Below are positions 5,289-13,573 of a DNA stretch of 14,893 nucleotides, one piece after another. Within the stretch, counting starts at the first letter, position 1; every line of letters begins with the position of its first letter. The DNA comes from REEB95 sp035934235 (lineage in GTDB: Bacteria > Pseudomonadota > Alphaproteobacteria > ATCC43930 > CGMCC-115725), in the NCBI GenBank assembly GCA_035934235.1, contig DASYYB010000047.1:1-14893 (forward strand), given 5' to 3'. The notes beneath the pieces are model-generated. The model worked only from the letters and a program-made list of their open reading frames with translations. It made no database searches and was not told the origin of the DNA. A program made the position numbers and the translations under genes.

Positions 5289-7631
5289 ATGACGCTCAAT
5301 GCCGAACGCATCGGCCGGCCGGCCGAGGATCCCGTTAGCAACGTCCTCAAATGGGTGTTGCTGGCAATTGCGATTCTCACCTTCGGCCTCATGGCCTGGG
5401 CGACGGCTGTGACCTATCGGACTGCGCCGCCGCAGCCGTCGCGTTTCGTCGCGCCCGGCGGCCGCGTGCTGATGACCGCGGACGATATCGTCGCAGGCAA
5501 GGGCGGGTTCCAGAAGGCCGACTTGATGGATTATGGCAGCCTCTACGGCATGGGCTCCTATTACGGTGAGGATTACACGGCCGCGATCCTGGTACAGATC
5601 GGAACGCTGGTTCGCGACAATCTCGCGCACAAGAATTTCGGCAAACCTTTCGTTTTGCTTCCGGCCGAACAACAGGCCGCCGCCACCGTCGCTATGCAGC
5701 ACGCGCTGCAAGGCGTCGATCTGACGAAAGAGACGGTCGTCTTACCCGACGCGGTCGCGTCCGCTTTGACCGATATACGCGACGGAACCGCCACGACGCT
5801 CGATGTCGCCAATCCATCGACGGGCTGGACGCCTGCCTATAGCCTGACGCCGGAACTTGCGCGGCAGACGGCGGATTTTCTGGTGTATTCCGCGCTGACC
5901 ACCGTGGCGCGCCGTCCCGGCGTCAGCTGGTCCTGGACGGAAAACTGGCCCTATGAGCCGCTGGTCGGCAACACGCCGACCGCCAACACCTTCCGTTGGA
6001 CCTGGATGAGCTTCTGCTTCACCTTCTTTGCCTTCGGTCTCGTTCTCTTCATCTACGAATTTTTTCTGAACAATCCCGACGACGCACCAATGGACCCGGT
6101 TCTGTCCTCGTTCCGGCCATTGACGCCAAGCCAAAAGCGGATCGGGAAATATTTTCTGGTCGTGGCGGGCCTTCTGCTGGTGCAGATCGGCGCCGGCACG
6201 ATCATGGCGCATTCCTATTACGACCGGACGAGCTTCTACGGCATCCCAATCAACGACTTCTTGCCCTTCAACTTCCTGCGCGACGTCCATATCCAGGCGC
6301 CGATCGTCTGGATCGGACTGGCATGGATCGGGGCAGGGCTGTTCCTTGCACCCGCCATCGCGGGCGGGGAGGAGGCCAAAGGCCAGCACATCTGGGTCAA
6401 TGTCCTGTTCTGGGTGACGCTGCTGGTCGTCGCCGGTGCGTTGATTGGCGATTATCTCGGCATCATGGGCGTGATCGAACGCGGCTGGTTCTGGTTCGGC
6501 AATCAGGGTCTTTCCTATATCCAGCTTGGCCGCTTCTGGCAGATCGGCTTCTTTCTCGGACTCGCGTTCTGGAGTCTACTGGTGATGCGCGCGCTGTGGC
6601 CGAGTAAGCCGTTATGGCGCAAGGCGGCGGGGCAGTTCTGGACGGGCCGCATCCGGCTGGAACATCTGATCTGGGCCTCCACGATCAACATCGCCGCACT
6701 TTATGCCTTCGGCATGATCCCGCTCACCGGCATCGAGAAGTCCTTCACCATCGCGGATTTTTGGCGCTGGTGGGTGGTCCATCTCTGGGTCGAGCAATCC
6801 TTCGAGTTCTTCGCCGCGTCCATGAGCGCCTATCTGTTGATGGCGGTGGGACTGGTTTCGCGCAAGCTCGCCGAGCGGGCGACCTATTTCGAGATCATCC
6901 TGATCTTCCTCGGCGGCGTCATCGGCACCGGCCACCATCTTTACTGGGCGGGTGGGCCCAGCATGTGGGTGCCGATGGGCAGCATGTTCTCCTTCATCGA
7001 GGTATTGCCGCTCGTGCTGCTCATCATCGAGGCGATCAACAATTACCGGCTCATGCGCGCACATCGCGAATTCAAGTATCGGCTGGCCCAGACTTACATC
7101 ATCGGTGCGGCGTTCTGGAATTTCGTCGGTGCGGGCGTGTTCGGCGGCGGTACGCTCAACGCTCCGCTCGTCAATTACTACGAGCACGGTACTTTTCTGA
7201 CGTTGAATCACGCCCACACCGCGTTGTTCGGTGCGTTCGGCGAATTGGCGATCGGGCTGGTTTATTTCTGCCTGCGCTATATCGCAGCCGATCGCTACCG
7301 ATTCAGCGAGAAAGCAGGCCTGTGGGCATTCTGGCTCTATAATGGGGGCGTGGTCCTATGGATACTTCTGAATTTTTTTCCCATCGGCTGGCCACAACTC
7401 GACGCCGTTTATGAGCACGGACTCGCTTATGCGCGCAGCAGCGATTTCTACAATACGACGCTGTTTTGGCAGTGGATGCGGCTACCGGGAGACGTGGCGT
7501 TCGCCGCCGGCGCGCTGCTGATGGCGTGGGACTTCCTCGTCAAGTTACGGCCGCTGTTCCCGCAAGCCGTGGATCGCCTCATCTTTCGAACTCCGCTGAA
7601 AACCGAGTCCAGCGTCGGAGTGGCAGAGTGA
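5289..7631 (+). CDS. norB: Quinol-dependent nitric oxide reductase (qNor)
   Basis: A 780-residue inner-membrane enzyme that reduces two NO to N2O with electrons from quinol. This is the single-subunit type: helix 1 (about 19-42) and a periplasmic NorC-like domain (about 43-235) without any CxxCH haem c motif, fused to the polytopic NorB core. Metal ligands are in place: H334 (DVHIQAPIVWIG) and H643 for the low-spin haem; H641 (NHAHTALFG) for the high-spin haem; H498 (VVHLWVEQSFEFF), H549 and H550 (GTGHHLYW) with E502 for the non-haem iron; E506 is also conserved. ATG 5289 follows GAGAG. It shares a transcript with the upstream 4-TM gene and probably the NnrR/FNR-like promoter. No nirK, nirS, nosZ, norD or norQ is visible, so NO detoxification is as likely as denitrification. 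Confidence 0.96.
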   Translation: MTLNAERIGRPAEDPVSNVLKWVLLAIAILTFGLMAWATAVTYRTAPPQPSRFVAPGGRVLMTADDIVAGKGGFQKADLMDYGSLYGMGSYYGEDYTAAILVQIGTLVRDNLAHKNFGKPFVLLPAEQQAAATVAMQHALQGVDLTKETVVLPDAVASALTDIRDGTATTLDVANPSTGWTPAYSLTPELARQTADFLVYSALTTVARRPGVSWSWTENWPYEPLVGNTPTANTFRWTWMSFCFTFFAFGLVLFIYEFFLNNPDDAPMDPVLSSFRPLTPSQKRIGKYFLVVAGLLLVQIGAGTIMAHSYYDRTSFYGIPINDFLPFNFLRDVHIQAPIVWIGLAWIGAGLFLAPAIAGGEEAKGQHIWVNVLFWVTLLVVAGALIGDYLGIMGVIERGWFWFGNQGLSYIQLGRFWQIGFFLGLAFWSLLVMRALWPSKPLWRKAAGQFWTGRIRLEHLIWASTINIAALYAFGMIPLTGIEKSFTIADFWRWWVVHLWVEQSFEFFAASMSAYLLMAVGLVSRKLAERATYFEIILIFLGGVIGTGHHLYWAGGPSMWVPMGSMFSFIEVLPLVLLIIEAINNYRLMRAHREFKYRLAQTYIIGAAFWNFVGAGVFGGGTLNAPLVNYYEHGTFLTLNHAHTALFGAFGELAIGLVYFCLRYIAADRYRFSEKAGLWAFWLYNGGVVLWILLNFFPIGWPQLDAVYEHGLAYARSSDFYNTTLFWQWMRLPGDVAFAAGALLMAWDFLVKLRPLFPQAVDRLIFRTPLKTESSVGVAE

Positions 7632-7661
7632 TGCCGGATAGGCACTACCTTGTGTCGGCAT
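7631..7661. terminator. Possible hairpin between convergent norB and ligA
   Basis: ATGCCG at 7631-7636 pairs with CGGCAT at 7656-7661, with an inner CAC/GTG pairing possible across an unequal bulge. It begins at the last base of the norB stop and lies in the 58-bp gap between two convergent genes, where a bidirectional terminator would be expected. There is no T-tract on either strand, so it is not a classical intrinsic terminator. Confidence 0.3.
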
Positions 7662-7689
7662 GAAGCCCGTGGTTTGAACGCGGCGCGAC

Positions 7690-9792
7690 TCAGCCCCGCG
7701 CCAGCTTCAGCCATTCGTCTTCGCTCAGGATTTTCACGCCAAGCTCGCGCGCTTTGGTGGCCTTCGAGCCCGGATCGGCGCCCATCACCACGTAATCGGT
7801 CTTGGCCGAGACGCTCGAAGTGACGGTCGCGCCCAATGTTTCGGCGCGCGCCTTGGCTTCGTTGCGCGACACCGATTCGAGCGTGCCGGTAAAGACGATG
7901 GTCTTGCCGGCAAGCGGCGCCGCGCCGGCCGTCGGCGGCACATAGTCCTGGATCTCGAGTTCGCTTTCGAGCGCGTCGAGCACCTTCTGGTTATGCCGCT
8001 CGGCGAAGAAACCGACGATGTCGGTCGCGGTGTCCTCGCCGATGCCGTGCAGGTCGTTGAGCTCTTGCCACGCCGCGCCGTCGTGGTCCTTCGCCTCGGT
8101 CATCGCCTGACGCCAGCGCTTGAAGCTGCGGTAGTGCCGCGCCAGAAGCTTGGCGGTCGCTTCGCCGGTCTGCGGAATGCCGAGCGCATAGATGAACCGC
8201 TCAAGCGCGATCTTTTTGCGCGCCGCAATCGCATCGATCAGCTTGCGCGCGCTGGTTTCGCCCCAACCTTCGCGATCCTCGAGTTGCGCCGCCTTGAGCC
8301 GGAAAATGTCGGCCGGCGATCGGATCAGCTTGTCGTTCCAGAACTCGTTGATGTGCTTGTCGCCGAGGCCTTCGATGTCGAAGGCGTTGCGCGATACGAA
8401 ATGCCGCAGCCGTTCGACCGCCTGGGCGGCGCAGATCAATCCGCCGGTGCAGCGCCACGCGGCTTCGCCTTCCTCGCGCACGGCGAGGCTGTCGCACACC
8501 GGGCATTTATGCGGAAATTTGAAGTTCGGCCGCTTGTCGTGCTTGGCATCCTTGAGGACCTCGACGATCTGCGGAATGACGTCGCCGGCGCGTTGCACCA
8601 CGACGGCATCGCCTTCGCGGGCGTCGAGTCGCGCGATCTCGTCCTCGTTGTGCAACGTCGCGTGGCTGACGACGACACCGCCGACGGTCACCGGCTCCAG
8701 GTCCGCAACCGGCGTCAATGTGCCCTGGCGGCCGACCTGGATACGGATGTGCTTGAGAATCGTCTGTGCCTGCTGTGCCGGAAATTTATGCGCGATGGCC
8801 CAGCGCGGCGCGCGACTGACGAAGCCCAGCCGCTCCTCCAGATCGAGGTCGTTGACCTTATAGACGACGCCGTCGATGTCGTAGGGCAGGGCGGCGCGCT
8901 TTGCCGCCATGTCGCGATGGAAGGCGAGCAGCTGCTCGACGCCATGGCAGAGCTTGGAATGTGGATCGGTGGCGAAGCCCCACACCTTAAGCTGCTTGAG
9001 CGCGTCGGAATGCGATTTGGCAAACGGCGCGCTGGCCTCGCCCCAGGCATAGGCGAAGAATTTGAGCGGCCGATTGGCGGTGATCGTGGGATCGAGCTGG
9101 CGCAGCGAGCCGGCGGCGGCGTTGCGCGGATTGGCGAACAGCGGCTCGTCCGCCTTCTCGCGTTCCTGGTTGAGCGCGGCGAAGCCGGGATGCTCCATAT
9201 AGATCTCGCCGCGCACCTCGATGATGCCGGGCCAGCCATGGCCGGCCAGGCGCTTCGGAATGGTGCCGACGGTCTCGACGTTGCGGGTCACGTCTTCGCC
9301 GGTGACGCCGTCGCCGCGTGTCGCCCCCAGCATCAGCTTGCCCTTCTCATAGCGCAGCGAGCACGACAGGCCGTCGATCTTGGGTTCGGCCATCACGGCG
9401 ATGCTGTCGGGCTCGACGCGCTTCAAATCCTCGGGCGCGCGGAAGAAATTGCGCACGCTCTTGAAGAACTCGCGCACCTCGTCCTCGTTCATCGCATTGT
9501 CGAGCGACAACATCGGATGCGGATGTCGCACCTTGGCGAAACCCGTCGCCGGCGGCGCGCCGACGCGCTTCGAAGGGCTGTCGGCGCGGACGAGGTCCGG
9601 GAATCGTGCCTCGATCGCGGCGTTGCGCCGCCGCAACGCGTCGTAGTCGGCGTCGGAAATCTCCGGCGTGTCTTTCTGGTGATAGAGCCTGTCGTGCCGC
9701 ACGATTTCCGCGGCGAGGCGCTTCAGTTCCGCCTTGGCTTCGGCTGTGCTGAGCTTGTCGACCGCGGTTTCGTCCGATGGCGCGCGGCTCAC
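7690..9792 (-). CDS. ligA: NAD-dependent DNA ligase LigA
   Basis: A 700-residue cytosolic enzyme that seals nicks in DNA with NAD+ during replication and repair. The domains are in standard order: Ia and adenylation domain with the nucleotide-accepting lysine K138 in AEPKIDGLS, OB fold (GRQGTLTPVADLEPV), zinc finger with C430, C433, C448 and C454 (spacing identical to other LigA proteins), helix-hairpin-helix region (about 470-600), and a C-terminal BRCT domain (about 626-700, GKTIVFTGTLE). Upstream the frame stays open as far as 10251, but that part only mirrors recN. The GTG at 9792 is chosen because it follows GGAG at seven bases, gives a normal N-terminus, and overlaps the recN stop as GTGA. 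Translation is therefore probably coupled to recN. The 3' end converges with norB. Confidence 0.96.
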   Translation of the reverse strand: MSRAPSDETAVDKLSTAEAKAELKRLAAEIVRHDRLYHQKDTPEISDADYDALRRRNAAIEARFPDLVRADSPSKRVGAPPATGFAKVRHPHPMLSLDNAMNEDEVREFFKSVRNFFRAPEDLKRVEPDSIAVMAEPKIDGLSCSLRYEKGKLMLGATRGDGVTGEDVTRNVETVGTIPKRLAGHGWPGIIEVRGEIYMEHPGFAALNQEREKADEPLFANPRNAAAGSLRQLDPTITANRPLKFFAYAWGEASAPFAKSHSDALKQLKVWGFATDPHSKLCHGVEQLLAFHRDMAAKRAALPYDIDGVVYKVNDLDLEERLGFVSRAPRWAIAHKFPAQQAQTILKHIRIQVGRQGTLTPVADLEPVTVGGVVVSHATLHNEDEIARLDAREGDAVVVQRAGDVIPQIVEVLKDAKHDKRPNFKFPHKCPVCDSLAVREEGEAAWRCTGGLICAAQAVERLRHFVSRNAFDIEGLGDKHINEFWNDKLIRSPADIFRLKAAQLEDREGWGETSARKLIDAIAARKKIALERFIYALGIPQTGEATAKLLARHYRSFKRWRQAMTEAKDHDGAAWQELNDLHGIGEDTATDIVGFFAERHNQKVLDALESELEIQDYVPPTAGAAPLAGKTIVFTGTLESVSRNEAKARAETLGATVTSSVSAKTDYVVMGADPGSKATKARELGVKILSEDEWLKLARG

Positions 9793-11462
9793 GCCGGCGC
9801 TCCGGCCATCAGCGAGGCAGCAGCGGCGCGGGCTTCGGCGGTGATCGACGCGCCCGACAGCATGCGCGCGATTTCCTCGCGCCGCGCGTCGGTCGACAGT
9901 TCTTCGACGCGTGTCGAGGTCTTCTGCGCCGCCTGGCTTTTCTCGACACGCCAATGATGCGCGCCGCGCGCCGCCACTTGCGGCGAATGGGTGACGACCA
10001 GGACCTGGAGTTCCTGGCCGAGGCGATGGAGGCGGTCGCCGACCGCCGCCGCGACCGCGCCGCCAATACCGCTGTCGACCTCGTCGAAGACCAGGGTCGG
10101 CACGGGCGATGTGCGCGCCAGCACGACCTTGAGCGCGAGCATGAAGCGCGACAACTCGCCGCCCGATGCGACCTTGGCCAAAGGCCCGGCCGCTGCGCCA
10201 GGGTTGGTCGCGACTTCGAAGTGCACGCGTTCGCGGCCATGCGGACCCCATTCGGCCTCGACGAGCGCGGTCAGCGCCGTGACGAAACGCGCTTTTTCGA
10301 GCTTGAGGGGCTTCAATTCCTTCATCACCGCCGGATCGAGCTTGGCGGCGGCGGCGCGGCGTGCGGCCGAGACCTTGTCCGCCGCCTTGACGTAAGCGTC
10401 GCGGGCCACGTTCACAGCGCGTTTGAGCGCATCGACGCCGTCGCCGCCGGCCTCGAGCGCGCCGAGCTTGGCGCCGATCTCGGTACGCAATCCGGCCAGG
10501 CCATCGACCGCCACATTGTGCTTCCGCGCCAGCGCACGCAGGGCAAAAAGCCGCTCTTCGATCTGTTCCAAACGATTCGTATCGCCGCCGAGCATGCGGG
10601 CCTGGTCTTCGAGTGCGGTCACGGCTTCGCGCGCTTCAACGGCGGCGCGTTCGAGCGCGGCCGCGGCGGCGTCGAGCCGGCCGCCGGCCTTGTCCTTGAC
10701 GCGCGCGACCTGACGCAGCGCGGCCTGCAACGCGCGCTCGCCGCCACGCTCGCCGGCGAGCTCGGTTAGGGCCGATTCCAGCGCCTCGGTCAAACGTTCG
10801 CGGTTCTGCATCACGGCCCGTTCGTCGGCCAAGCCGGTTTCTTCGCCCGGCTTCGGGTCGAGCGCGTCGAGTTCGGTCATCGCGTGCCGCAGGAACGCCT
10901 CTTCGGCTTGCGCTGCCTGGAGCCGTTGCACCGCGGTTTCATGGTCGGCAACGGCCGCGCGCCAGGCTTGCCAGGCGCCGGCCAGCGTCCGGCTGTCGCC
11001 GTCGGCGACGCCGTAAGCATCGAGCGCGTCGCGGTGGGTCGCGGGATCGAGCAGGCCGCGCTGCGCGAACTGGCCTTCGATCTCGACCAGCGCCTCGCCG
11101 ACCTGGCGCAGCAACGCAACGCTGACGGGCTGGTCGGCGATAAAGGCGCGGCTGCGGCCGTCGGCGCTGACGATCCGCCGCAGCACCAGCGTGTCGTCGT
11201 CGACGGTTACGCCGGAATCTTGCAGCGCGGCGCGTGCCGGATGTTTGGGCGGCAAAGCGAACTCGGCGCTTACCGTCGCTTGCTCGGCGCCGCGGCGCAC
11301 CAGCCCACTTTCGGCGCGCACGCCCAATGCCAGGCCAAGCGCGTCCAAGAGGATGGATTTGCCGGCGCCGGTCTCACCGGTCAGCACGCACAGTCCCGAT
11401 CGGAATGAAAGATCGAGCCGGTCGATCAGCACGACGTCGCGGATGGAAAGGCCGATCAGCAT
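9789..11462 (-). CDS. recN: DNA repair protein RecN
   Basis: A 557-residue SMC-like ATPase that acts early in double-strand break repair. It has Walker A GETGAGKS at 29-36, a long Ala/Glu-rich coiled-coil middle (about 150-400), the ABC signature SGGELSR at 433-439, and Walker B LVFDEVDSG with D460 and E461. The open frame extends upstream to 11624, but that would overlap bamD and add a basic, non-conserved segment. ATG 11462 gives the family N-terminus MLIGLSIRDVVLIDRL, although its ribosome binding site is weak. It lies 64 bp after bamD and overlaps ligA by 4 bp. No SOS box was recognised just upstream. Confidence 0.95.
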   Translation of the reverse strand: MLIGLSIRDVVLIDRLDLSFRSGLCVLTGETGAGKSILLDALGLALGVRAESGLVRRGAEQATVSAEFALPPKHPARAALQDSGVTVDDDTLVLRRIVSADGRSRAFIADQPVSVALLRQVGEALVEIEGQFAQRGLLDPATHRDALDAYGVADGDSRTLAGAWQAWRAAVADHETAVQRLQAAQAEEAFLRHAMTELDALDPKPGEETGLADERAVMQNRERLTEALESALTELAGERGGERALQAALRQVARVKDKAGGRLDAAAAALERAAVEAREAVTALEDQARMLGGDTNRLEQIEERLFALRALARKHNVAVDGLAGLRTEIGAKLGALEAGGDGVDALKRAVNVARDAYVKAADKVSAARRAAAAKLDPAVMKELKPLKLEKARFVTALTALVEAEWGPHGRERVHFEVATNPGAAAGPLAKVASGGELSRFMLALKVVLARTSPVPTLVFDEVDSGIGGAVAAAVGDRLHRLGQELQVLVVTHSPQVAARGAHHWRVEKSQAAQKTSTRVEELSTDARREEIARMLSGASITAEARAAAASLMAGAPA

Positions 11463-11526
11463 GGCCGCTAAATGATATCGCCGCGCTCCGGCCGAGGCCA
11501 GCGGGGCGGGATGCGATACGACTCGT

Positions 11527-12402
11527 CTAGAAGACGAAGCCCAGCATCCTACCGAACCAGCCTTCGTTGTTCTCTTTGGCGCTCGCTGCCGCCGGTGGCG
11601 TTGCCGTCGACGGAGCGGTGCCACCGGTGACGGCGACTTCTTGGCCGGTCACCAACGTATAGGTGGCCGCGTACCATGGGTTGCCCGGATAGTTGTAGCC
11701 GAGCACGGCGGCGGTGCGTTTCGCTTCGTCCTTGAGGCCGAGAGCCAAATAGCACTCGGTCAAACGCTCGAGCGCTTCGGGGACGTGCGTGGTCGTCTGG
11801 TACTTGTCGATCACCGTCTTGAAGCGGTTCAGCGCCGCCAGGTAATAGCCCTGCTTCTCGTACCAGCGCCCGATCTCCATCTCCTTGCCGGCGAGGTGGT
11901 CGCGCGCCAGATCGATCTTGAGGTGCGCGTCGCGTGCGTACGGGGTGTTGGGGAAGCGGCGCACGACCTCTTCGAGCGCCTGCATCGCCTGTTCGGTGGT
12001 CTTCTGGTCACGGCCGACATCCTCGATCTGGACGTAATAATCGAGCGCCTTGAGGTAATACGCATAGGCGACGTCGCGATTGCCCGGATGCAGCTGGATA
12101 TAGCGGTCGGCGGCGACGATCGAATCGTCGTATTTGTCGGCCTGATAAAGCGCATAGGCCGACATCAGCTGCGCCCGTGTCGCCCAGACCGAATAAGGAT
12201 GCTGCTGCTCGACTTCGTCGAACCCGTCAGCGGCCTTGGAATAGTCCTCCTGCGCCAGCAGATCCATCGCCGAGTTGTAGAGCTCGTCGACCGGCTTCTC
12301 GACGTAGGTATCCTTCTTCTGGCTGGAGCAACCGGATAGCGCGACGGCAAGCAGCACGCCGCCGATCAGGGCAGCCGTACGGCTACCTGCGGACGTTCGC
12401 AT
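11527..12402 (-). CDS. bamD: Outer membrane assembly lipoprotein BamD
   Basis: A 291-residue lipoprotein of the BAM complex, which inserts beta-barrel proteins into the outer membrane. A lipoprotein signal peptide is clear: basic start MRTSAGSRT, hydrophobic AALIGGVLLAVA, then LSGC with the lipidated C25. The mature part holds TPR-like helices (LYNSAMDLLAQEDYSKA, AYALYQADKYDDSIVAAD, ALEEVVRRFPNTPYA, LAALNRFKTVIDKY) typical of BamD/YfiO. A C-terminal Ala/Thr/Pro linker ends in GWFGRMLGFVF. ATG 12402 is preferred because it places the signal peptide at the start. A GTG at 12423 would add MGSLGQF and lies almost on the predicted transcription start. It lies between lpxC and recN, the usual alphaproteobacterial order. 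Confidence 0.94.
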   Translation of the reverse strand: MRTSAGSRTAALIGGVLLAVALSGCSSQKKDTYVEKPVDELYNSAMDLLAQEDYSKAADGFDEVEQQHPYSVWATRAQLMSAYALYQADKYDDSIVAADRYIQLHPGNRDVAYAYYLKALDYYVQIEDVGRDQKTTEQAMQALEEVVRRFPNTPYARDAHLKIDLARDHLAGKEMEIGRWYEKQGYYLAALNRFKTVIDKYQTTTHVPEALERLTECYLALGLKDEAKRTAAVLGYNYPGNPWYAATYTLVTGQEVAVTGGTAPSTATPPAAASAKENNEGWFGRMLGFVF

Positions 12403-12431
12403 GAATTGACCAAGAGATCCCACGGCCGGTT

Positions 12432-12437
12432 CTTATA
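12432..12437 (-). promoter_or_regulatory. Possible -10 of bamD
   Basis: TATAAG on the minus strand matches the -10 consensus at five of six positions. It lies in the 80-bp gap between lpxC and bamD, about 30 bases before the ATG at 12402. The -35 at 17-18 bp (TTTCCC) is poor, so bamD may instead be read through from lpxC. Confidence 0.25.
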
Positions 12438-12503
12438 CCATGGTGAGTCGGCGTGGGAAAACGGGGGCCGGGCGGTTGCGGCTAGGTTTGAGGTCGAGTC
12501 GGC

Positions 12504-13394
12504 TCAGGCGACCGCAGCGGCCGGCGCCTGCTCGGCGCCCGCATAGCACCACGCCGTACGGTCGGCGAAGAGCGCCGCCAGCAGCTGGCGATTGAGCGCA
12601 TGACCCGAGCGTGTGCCGTGGAAATGGCCGAGCAGCGGTGCGCCGGCCAGATAGAGGTCGCCGATCGCGTCCAGCATCTTGTGGCGGACGAACTCGTCGA
12701 CGTAGCGCAAGCCTTCCTCGTTCAGCACGCGATCGCCGGCAACGACCACCGCGTTATCGAGCGAACCGCCGCGGGCCAAGCCGGCTTCGCGCATGCGCTC
12801 GACCTCGTCGAGGAAGCCGAAGGTTCGTGCCGCGCTGAGCTCTTGCTTGAACGTGGCGGGACAGGGCGACAGCGTCAGCTCCTGGCGCCGGATGGCACTG
12901 GACGCGAAATCGATGGCGAAGCTGACCGCAAACCGGTCGCTCGGCGCCAGCACCGCCGACTTGCCCGGCGTGCCGACGGAAACCGGTTTGAGCACCCGGA
13001 TGACGCGGCGCGGCGCGTCCTGCTCGGTCAGGCCGGCGCACTCGATGAGAAAGACGAACGGCGATGCGCTGCCGTCCATTACCGGAATTTCGGGCCCGTC
13101 GAGCTCGACCGTGACGTTGTCGACTTCGAGGCCGGCCAGCGCCGCCATCAGATGCTCGACCGTGCCGACCGAAACGCCCTTGCTGTTCGTCAAGGTCGTG
13201 CACAACGGTGACTCGACGACGTTACGCCAGTCGGCGGCGATTTCGGTGTTGCGGTCGCCGCGATAGAAGCGGATGCCGGAATCGGCCGCGGCCGGGCGCA
13301 GCACCATCTCGACGTGCGCGCCCGAATGCAATCCGATCCCACGGCAATGAATTGGCGCTTTCAGCGTCTTCTGCATGCCAGAACTTTGGACCAT
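12504..13394 (-). CDS. lpxC: UDP-3-O-acyl-GlcNAc deacetylase LpxC
   Basis: A 296-residue cytosolic zinc enzyme that removes the acetyl group from UDP-3-O-acyl-N-acetylglucosamine, the committed step of lipid A synthesis. Zinc ligands are H81 (VEHLMAAL), H238 and D242 (RHKMLDAIGDL). The catalytic histidine H265 lies in TRSGHALN. With the ATG at 13394 the last three have the same numbers as in E. coli LpxC. The N-terminus reads TLKAPIHCRGIGLHSG, as in the family. The start is uncertain: the frame opens at TTG 13421, with GTG 13406 and ATG 13376 also in frame; AGGAG lies 11 bases before ATG 13394. The C-terminus ends in a short Ala-rich tail. It is separated from upstream ftsZ by a strong terminator, so it probably has its own promoter. 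Confidence 0.95.
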   Translation of the reverse strand: MVQSSGMQKTLKAPIHCRGIGLHSGAHVEMVLRPAAADSGIRFYRGDRNTEIAADWRNVVESPLCTTLTNSKGVSVGTVEHLMAALAGLEVDNVTVELDGPEIPVMDGSASPFVFLIECAGLTEQDAPRRVIRVLKPVSVGTPGKSAVLAPSDRFAVSFAIDFASSAIRRQELTLSPCPATFKQELSAARTFGFLDEVERMREAGLARGGSLDNAVVVAGDRVLNEEGLRYVDEFVRHKMLDAIGDLYLAGAPLLGHFHGTRSGHALNRQLLAALFADRTAWCYAGAEQAPAAAVA

Positions 13395-13435
13395 TTCCCC
13401 AATCACTCCTGAACGAGCCAAGGCGTAACGGTCGC

Positions 13436-13441
13436 CTTATA
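13436..13441 (-). promoter_or_regulatory. Possible -10 of lpxC in AT-rich gap
   Basis: TATAAG on the minus strand is the best -10 in the AT-rich gap between ftsZ and lpxC, and would give a leader of about 35 bases to ATG 13394. No good -35 is seen at 16-18 bp. The same TATAAG occurs before bamD. The surrounding 13440-13507 stretch is unusually AT-rich for this window, which suits a promoter region. Confidence 0.3.
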
Positions 13442-13507
13442 GGGCTGCAAATCACTCTTTATTTCAGTTTGTGACGGAGATTTACTTGTTAAATCAGATA
13501 GTTAGAT

Positions 13508-13561
13508 AAAAAAACCAAAGGCCGCGCCGGCCCGCGGACACCGTCTCCGGCGCCCGCGGGC
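13508..13561 (-). terminator. Terminator region downstream of ftsZ
   Basis: Thirteen bases after the ftsZ stop, the minus strand forms a 14-bp stem (13561-13548 with 13543-13530, including two G-U pairs) capped by a GAGA loop. A second short hairpin (GGCCG, loop GCG, CGGCC) overlaps its 3' arm and is followed directly by TTTGG and seven T residues (13514-13508). The short hairpin with the T-tract fits an intrinsic terminator best; the large stem may protect the 3' end or assist. The two stems share three bases and cannot both form completely. Confidence 0.75.
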
Positions 13562-13573
13562 TGCGGGAATCGT

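Noticed and set aside
7993..9957. Plus-strand open frame of 654 codons
   Set aside because: It is antisense to ligA, whose catalytic lysine, zinc cysteines and BRCT domain are all intact. Long antisense frames are common in GC-rich coding DNA, and the translation resembles no protein I recognise.
9793..10251. N-terminal extension of the ligA frame
   Set aside because: The extension overlaps recN in another frame, and its Arg/Gly-rich composition is that of a shadow. The GTG at 9792 has a ribosome binding site and yields the normal LigA N-terminus.
11463..11624. N-terminal extension of recN to 11624
   Set aside because: It would overlap the end of bamD and add a basic, non-conserved sequence before the standard RecN start MLIGLSIRD.
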